This document shows positions 6,704 to 10,206 of a stretch of 10,206 nt of DNA, piece after piece. Source of the DNA: Planctomycetota bacterium. GTDB lineage: Bacteria > Planctomycetota > Phycisphaerae > Phycisphaerales > SM1A02. Where the stretch lies: contig JAPUKX010000001.1 of the NCBI GenBank assembly GCA_027295435.1, forward strand, positions 1 to 10,206, read 5' to 3'. Numbering within the stretch: position 1 is the first letter of the stretch; every line of letters starts with the position of its first letter. The notes under the pieces are model-generated. The model was given only the letters and a program-made list of their open reading frames with translations, had not been told where the DNA came from and did no database searches. The translations under genes were made by a program, and so were the position numbers.

Positions 6704-8119
6704 ATGCCGCGGGTCGAGCAGACGGAGCCGAAGACTGGCCGGGAGGAGAATCTCGGCGGGATGCGGTGCGTCGATACTTCGGGCAACCCCCGCATTCCCG
6801 TTTTGATGGAAATGGTGGGGGCGCTCAGCCGGGCGGTCGAGCCACAGGAGGTGCTGCAGGTCTTTTCCGCTCGTGGTGAGCAGTTGTACGGGCCACGCGG
6901 GTATATATCACTCTCCACCCGCGGGGTGGCGCCTGGCGAATACAAGATCACTCGTTTCGTTCACCACCACGAGCCCTTCGACCTGGCGTCGGGCGAGCCG
7001 TGGCGGCAGTGGCACGATCTACCCGTGCAGACCGGGGGTTTCCTGGGCCAGCTGATCCGCTCCGCATACCCCGAGCTGATTCATCATCTCGCCATTGCCA
7101 AGGATCCGATCGTCGGTGACGCCCTGGCCGGGTATGGCTCGCTGATGGCAATTCCCCTGTTTGATGACGGCGAGCCGCTGAACTGGGCGATCTTCCTGCG
7201 CACCGATCCCGAAGGCTTCAGCGTGGAGGACCTGGAGCACGCGATCCTGCGCGCTAACTTGGTGGGCACGGCGGTCAAGAACGTACTCATTGCCAAGGAG
7301 CTCCGCGAGGCGAATGGAAAGATCCGCGCCGAGGTCGAGCGCGTCGCGGCCATCCAGCGAGCGCTGCTGCCCCATCCGATCCCCGACATCCCCGGACTGA
7401 CGATTGCAGCCAGCTATAAGACGTTCGACCAGGCCGGCGGTGACCACTACGACTTCCGTCCGCTGCGATCCAGCTCAGACGGCTCGGGGGCCGATCCGAA
7501 CGGTCCGTGGCTGATGCTGATTGCCGATGCCTCCGGTCATGGCCCAGCGGCTGCGGTCGTGATGGCCATGCTCCACGCGATTCTGCACGCCTACCCCCGC
7601 GACCCGGACGGACCCGCCGAGCTGCTCGAGCACGCCAACCGGCACCTGGCCGCCAAGCGAATCCAGAATTCCTTCGTCACGGCGTACCTGGCTGTGTATG
7701 ACCCGCCTCGGAGGCGCTGGACCTATGCCCGGGCTGGGCACAACCCCCCGCTTCTCAAGAAGCCGGGCGTCGGCGGCTCGGTTCAGCGGCTTGATGCCGT
7801 CGGCGGCGTTCCGCTGGGTGTGCTCGATCGGGTCACTTATGAGGAAGCGACCGTCGATCTTGAGCCCGGCCAGACGGTCGTGATGTACACGGACGGAATA
7901 ATCGAGGCTCGGGGTCCGGACGGCGCTATGTTCGGTGTGGCGGGAATCGAGCGGGCGCTCGAAGCGTGTACCGGTGAGCCCGCTTGTGTGGTGCAGTCGC
8001 TCGCCGATCCGCTGTCGCGACACCAGGCGGGTGTTCGCCCGACTGACGATCAGACGATCGTGGCGATCGGCGTCGAACCGGCGGAGGCAGACGCCTCCAT
8101 TGATCGTGACGCGCAGTAG
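6704..8119 (+). CDS. GAF-like/PP2C (SpoIIE/RsbU-type) serine phosphatase
   Basis: A 471-residue cytoplasmic protein. Residues about 30-195 look like a GAF-type sensor domain (inferred from size, position and the pattern around GYGSLMAIPLFDDGEPLNWAI, given here only in part as a family resemblance). A helical linker (195-215) leads into a PP2C-like SpoIIE phosphatase domain (about 214-457). Phosphatase motifs are AIQRALLP (216-223), GGDHYDF (245-251), ADASGHG (274-280), YARAGHNPPLL (341-351), YTDGIIEA (395-402) and DDQT (448-451). The acidic metal ligands D250, D275, D397 and D449 are all present, so an active Mn/Mg-dependent phosphatase is expected. Relatives dephosphorylate anti-sigma-factor antagonists in partner-switching stress pathways, but no kinase, antagonist or sigma factor adjoins it. 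ATG 6704 has AGGGG (6690-6694) 9 bases upstream; an in-frame ATG at 6617 would add 29 residues without family features and lacks a ribosome site. Confidence 0.9.
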   Translation: MPRVEQTEPKTGREENLGGMRCVDTSGNPRIPVLMEMVGALSRAVEPQEVLQVFSARGEQLYGPRGYISLSTRGVAPGEYKITRFVHHHEPFDLASGEPWRQWHDLPVQTGGFLGQLIRSAYPELIHHLAIAKDPIVGDALAGYGSLMAIPLFDDGEPLNWAIFLRTDPEGFSVEDLEHAILRANLVGTAVKNVLIAKELREANGKIRAEVERVAAIQRALLPHPIPDIPGLTIAASYKTFDQAGGDHYDFRPLRSSSDGSGADPNGPWLMLIADASGHGPAAAVVMAMLHAILHAYPRDPDGPAELLEHANRHLAAKRIQNSFVTAYLAVYDPPRRRWTYARAGHNPPLLKKPGVGGSVQRLDAVGGVPLGVLDRVTYEEATVDLEPGQTVVMYTDGIIEARGPDGAMFGVAGIERALEACTGEPACVVQSLADPLSRHQAGVRPTDDQTIVAIGVEPAEADASIDRDAQ

Positions 8120-8166
8120 CATGCGTTGTTCACGCGGTGTTTGCGCTCGATCCACCCGGCGAGGCC

Positions 8167-9132
8167 TTAGCCGGCCGCATAATACTCCAGCGCCTCCTTC
8201 AATCCATCTTTGAGTTCGACCACCGGCTTATAACCCAGCAGTCTGGCTGCGGCTTCGATGCTCGCCCGGCTGTGCATCACTTCGCCGACACGTGACGGCC
8301 CCAGCTCGTAGCTCGGTTCGACGCCGAGGATCTGGGCCATCATTTCGATCAGTTGAAGCAGGCTGCAGCTCGTGCCGCAGGCGATGTTGACCGCCTCGCC
8401 GTGTAGTGGTTTGGTTGAGGCGCCGGCAAGAAGGTTTGCCTGCACCGCGTTGGCGACATGGGTGAAATCGCGCGTCTGGGTGCCGTCGCCGTAGATCGTC
8501 GGCTTCTCTCCTTTCAGCAGGGCTTCGGCGAAGCGAGGGATGACCGCCGCGTAGGGGGAGTCCGGCCGCTGACGCGGTCCGAAGATGTTGAAGTATCGAA
8601 GGCTGATGCACGAGAGTCCGTGGCAGTGGGCGAAGGCCCGAAGCATCAGCTCGCCGGCACCTTTCGCGGCGGCATAGGGTGACGTCGGCTGTGGGGTCAT
8701 GGTCTCCACGACAGGGCCCCGGCCCCGGTCGCCGTAGATGCTGCTGGAGGAGGCGTAGATGACGCGCTTCGTCCCGGCCGCTCGGGCTGCTTCCAGCACT
8801 TGCATCGTGCCGGTCGCGTTGACTTGATGGTAGTGATCGGGCTGCTCGACACTCCCCGGCACCGAGGTCAGCGCCGCCAGATGGAAGATCAACTCGGCCC
8901 CGTCGACGGCCTCGGCAAGGGCCTGGGAGTCAAGGATCGAGCCCTGCACCAACCGAACCCGCCCGGGCGCTGTCGGCAGGTTCTGCGATGACCCGGCAGT
9001 GAGGTCGTCAATGACCGACACTTCCGCCCCGAACTTGACCAGCGCCGCGACCAGATGCGAACCGATAAAGCCCGCTCCGCCGGTCACACAGACTCGACGC
9101 CCCTGATACGCGTTTTCAAGATCCGCAGACAT
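8167..9132 (-). CDS. NAD-dependent UDP-sugar 4-epimerase-like SDR protein
   Basis: A 321-residue extended short-chain dehydrogenase/reductase. The NAD-binding GGAGFIGSH is at 18-26, the cofactor-binding acidic pair at D42-D43 follows strand 2, and the catalytic set is the Ser run ASSSS (127-131), Y153 and K157 in SPYAAAKGAGE. HLAALTSVPGS (84-94), RYFNIFGPRQ (179-188) and TRDFTHV (220-226) are typical of UDP-glucose/UDP-N-acetylglucosamine 4-epimerases of the GalE/WbpP type. Such enzymes invert the C4 hydroxyl of UDP-hexoses for polysaccharide or LPS synthesis. The VPGS element resembles WbpP-like enzymes slightly more than classical GalE, but substrate cannot be assigned. The length is normal and no key residue is missing. 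The ATG at 9132 has no strong ribosome site; the preceding 119 bases hold strong hairpins that may influence expression. It converges on the phosphatase gene with a 47-base gap containing no obvious terminator. Confidence 0.93.
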   Translation of the reverse strand: MSADLENAYQGRRVCVTGGAGFIGSHLVAALVKFGAEVSVIDDLTAGSSQNLPTAPGRVRLVQGSILDSQALAEAVDGAELIFHLAALTSVPGSVEQPDHYHQVNATGTMQVLEAARAAGTKRVIYASSSSIYGDRGRGPVVETMTPQPTSPYAAAKGAGELMLRAFAHCHGLSCISLRYFNIFGPRQRPDSPYAAVIPRFAEALLKGEKPTIYGDGTQTRDFTHVANAVQANLLAGASTKPLHGEAVNIACGTSCSLLQLIEMMAQILGVEPSYELGPSRVGEVMHSRASIEAAARLLGYKPVVELKDGLKEALEYYAAG

Positions 9133-9142
9133 TGAGAACAGC

Positions 9143-9185
9143 CGGGACGCTACGTGTCCCGAGTCCGGCGGGCGTAGTCCGCCGG
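9143..9185. repeat. Tandem perfect hairpins with complementary loops
   Basis: Hairpin one is CGGGAC (9143-9148), loop GCTACGT (9149-9155), GTCCCG (9156-9161). Hairpin two, three bases later, is CCGGCGG (9165-9171), loop GCGTAGT (9172-9178), CCGCCGG (9179-9185). The loops contain CTACG (9150-9154) and CGTAG (9173-9177), exact reverse complements, so the two could kiss or swap partners. It lies immediately upstream of the epimerase start, in its untranslated leader if co-transcribed with the lipoprotein gene. No T-run follows on either strand. Confidence 0.55.
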
Positions 9186-9196
9186 GTATTGTCGCG

Positions 9197-9226
9197 CACC
9201 GCTATCGGTTGGCCTGTCGATCGGTG
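9197..9226. repeat. Bulged inverted repeat beside the tandem hairpins
   Basis: CACCG (9197-9201) plus ATCG (9204-9207) pair with CGAT (9218-9221) plus CGGTG (9222-9226), giving nine base pairs with a two-base bulge and a ten-base loop. A shorter alternative, ACCG-CTAT-CGGT (9198-9209), competes for the left arm. It extends the structured intergenic block between the lipoprotein and epimerase genes and may belong to the same repeat element. Confidence 0.35.
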
Positions 9227-9251
9227 GACGAACACGGGACTGGCACCTCCC

Positions 9252-9809
9252 CTACTTTTCGATATCGTCGGCGGATGCTGCCTGCGGCGGGGATGCTTCT
9301 TCCGGCGGCGCTTGCGCCTCGACGGGTTGCGGTGCGTAGTGAGGCGGCGGCGGCCGGTTGCCGGTTCGCCACAGCCGGGTGCCGGCAAACTCATAGCCGC
9401 GAACCAGGTCCCGCCGAAATGAGATCGTGACGAAGTCGTAGTAGCCGTCGGCCCGTGGATAGACCAGATCAACCTTCGCATCCGACCAGCGCAGGGTCAC
9501 CTTCGTGACGTGATAGGCAGTTTCGCCTACCTCCAGCATCGGCCGGCCGGCCCCGAGGCGCGCGATGACTTCGTCGTAGACCGCCGCCGGTGTGCCCGGC
9601 GGAAGGTTGATCGCGAACGCATCATCATCACCGTAGCGGTCCCGAGCGAAGCGGATCGCTCTCGTCATCAGGGCGGGTACCGGCTTGGGCGCCGCTTCGC
9701 CCAGTTCGGTTGAATCCCCAGGAGGCGGGTAGGTCACCGAGCCGGCACACGCGCTCAAGCAGCCCATTCCAAACCCCAGTAGCAGCACGGCAGATATGGC
9801 GGTCTTCAT
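9252..9809 (-). CDS. Small secreted lipoprotein of unknown function
   Basis: A 185-residue protein with a lipoprotein signal: a basic start (MK), a hydrophobic core (AVLLLGFGMG) and the lipobox LSAC at residues 18-21, so C21 is the predicted lipidated cysteine. After a Pro-rich linker, residues about 45-145 look like a compact mixed alpha/beta domain (RAIRFARDRYG; VTLRWSDAKVDLVYPRADG). The tail from about 150 is Pro, Ala and Glu rich and likely disordered. It is presumably anchored in the periplasm or outer membrane. The start ATG (9807-9809) has a good ribosome site, AAGGA (complement of 9818-9822), 8 bases upstream. It is divergent from ubiX and lies 119 bases before the epimerase gene on the same strand. 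I do not recognise the family. Confidence 0.85.
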   Translation of the reverse strand: MKTAISAVLLLGFGMGCLSACAGSVTYPPPGDSTELGEAAPKPVPALMTRAIRFARDRYGDDDAFAINLPPGTPAAVYDEVIARLGAGRPMLEVGETAYHVTKVTLRWSDAKVDLVYPRADGYYDFVTISFRRDLVRGYEFAGTRLWRTGNRPPPPHYAPQPVEAQAPPEEASPPQAASADDIEK

Positions 9810-9953
9810 TGGGCCGATCCTTCGTGGAAAACGTCAACGGCGAAGTGTACCACGTTGTCGGCAAGATCGCGCAAGGCGGATGACGCCGTTTTCCTATACC
9901 TTGGGGGAGGTCGCGGTATCCGGCGGCCATGCGGAGGATCGCGGGGCAGCGGT
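9810..9953. promoter_or_regulatory. Divergent promoter region with interrupted palindrome
   Basis: This 144-base gap lies between the divergent lipoprotein and ubiX starts and must hold promoters for one or both. GGAAAACG (9826-9833) and AACGGCG (9836-9842) can each pair with parts of one shared arm, CGCCGTTTTCC (9884-9894). A TATACC (9895-9900) could be a -10 for ubiX, but no -35 is evident. No specific regulator can be named. Confidence 0.3.
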
Positions 9954-10206
9954 ATGACTGGTCGAATCCTCGTCGGGATCACCGGGGCCAGCGGGGCGAC
10001 GTACGCCCGGCGGGTCATGGAGCAGCTGGCCGAGGCCCAAATCGAGATCCACCTGACCGTTTCGCCCCTCGGCAAGCGGCTGCTGTTTGATGAGTTGGGC
10101 CTCAAGCGCGTCGATGCCGATGCGCTGACCGCCGGCCGAGGCGGGCTGGTCACCATCTACAACGACAAAGACGTTGGGGCGGCGATCGCTTCCGGTTCGT
10201 TTCTAC
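9954..10206 (+). CDS. ubiX: UbiX-type flavin prenyltransferase, 3' end outside window
   Basis: The frame opens with ATG at 9954 and stays open to the right edge, giving the first 84 residues of a protein usually near 190-210. The start ILVGITGASGA (5-15) is the FMN-binding Rossmann-like signature of UbiX/Pad1 flavoproteins, and YNDKDVGAAIASGSF (69-83) matches the conserved segment before the dimethylallyl-phosphate site. UbiX joins a dimethylallyl group to FMN to make prenyl-FMN, the cofactor of UbiD-type decarboxylases, as in ubiquinone or aromatic-acid metabolism. A GGGG (9943-9946) lies 7 bases upstream as a weak ribosome site. No ubiD is visible in the window. The protein is cut by the window, not truncated biologically as far as can be seen. 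Confidence 0.9.
   Translation, partial: MTGRILVGITGASGATYARRVMEQLAEAQIEIHLTVSPLGKRLLFDELGLKRVDADALTAGRGGLVTIYNDKDVGAAIASGSFL

Noticed and set aside
7475..8155. A 226-codon open frame antisense to the phosphatase domain
   Set aside because: Shadow of the conserved PP2C reading frame; no ribosome site or domain.
8120..8166. Possible bidirectional terminator between the convergent phosphatase and epimerase genes
   Set aside because: The 47-base gap contains no stem of useful length and no T-run on either strand.
1..10206. tRNA, rRNA, CRISPR array, insertion sequence or phage module
   Set aside because: No cloverleaf, conserved rRNA segment, regularly spaced direct repeats, transposase or phage protein was seen. 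The genes read as ordinary chromosomal metabolism, so no novel defence or mobile system is claimed.

Overview
This is a GC-rich bacterial chromosomal window with compact gene spacing and mixed-strength ribosome binding sites. It holds ten protein genes, two of them cut by the window edges. I see no tRNA, rRNA, CRISPR array, transposase or phage gene. Gene content and style (REP-like intergenic hairpins, SpoIIE-type phosphatase with a sensor domain, lone PrpD-family enzyme) would fit a Planctomycetota-like or related environmental bacterium, but that placement is an inference and nothing here proves it.

Layout. Positions 1-855 (minus strand) hold two small multi-pass membrane proteins whose stop and start codons overlap (ATGA), the second running off the left edge. 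Positions 856-1140 are intergenic and carry a pair of inverted GTAG-headed hairpins resembling a REP doublet (REPIN); the pair reaches into the stop codon of the next gene. Positions 1141-3786 (minus) hold an MmgE/PrpD-family protein downstream of a class I fructose-1,6-bisphosphatase, 78 bases apart and probably co-transcribed. Positions 3787-4029 form a divergent intergenic region with another GTAG-headed hairpin and a weak possible promoter. Positions 4030-8119 (plus) hold an acetyl-CoA acetyltransferase-type thiolase, a PlsC-type acyltransferase with a long uncharacterised C-terminal extension, and a GAF-like/PP2C (SpoIIE/RsbU) serine phosphatase. Convergent to these, positions 8167-9132 (minus) hold a UDP-sugar 4-epimerase-like SDR protein, preceded by a small lipoprotein gene at 9252-9809 (minus). 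The 119 bases between these two fold into tandem hairpins with mutually complementary loops. The right edge holds the start of a UbiX flavin prenyltransferase gene (plus).

How it fits together. Most genes are central or envelope metabolism: gluconeogenesis (Fbp), acyl-CoA chemistry (thiolase, PrpD-like), phospholipid acylation (PlsC-like), nucleotide-sugar supply (epimerase) and prenyl-FMN cofactor supply (UbiX). The phosphatase is a likely signalling output, but no partner anti-sigma factor or antagonist lies beside it. I do not see a clear new multi-gene system. The most unusual content is the intergenic structured DNA at 1046-1144, 3855-3884 and 9143-9226.
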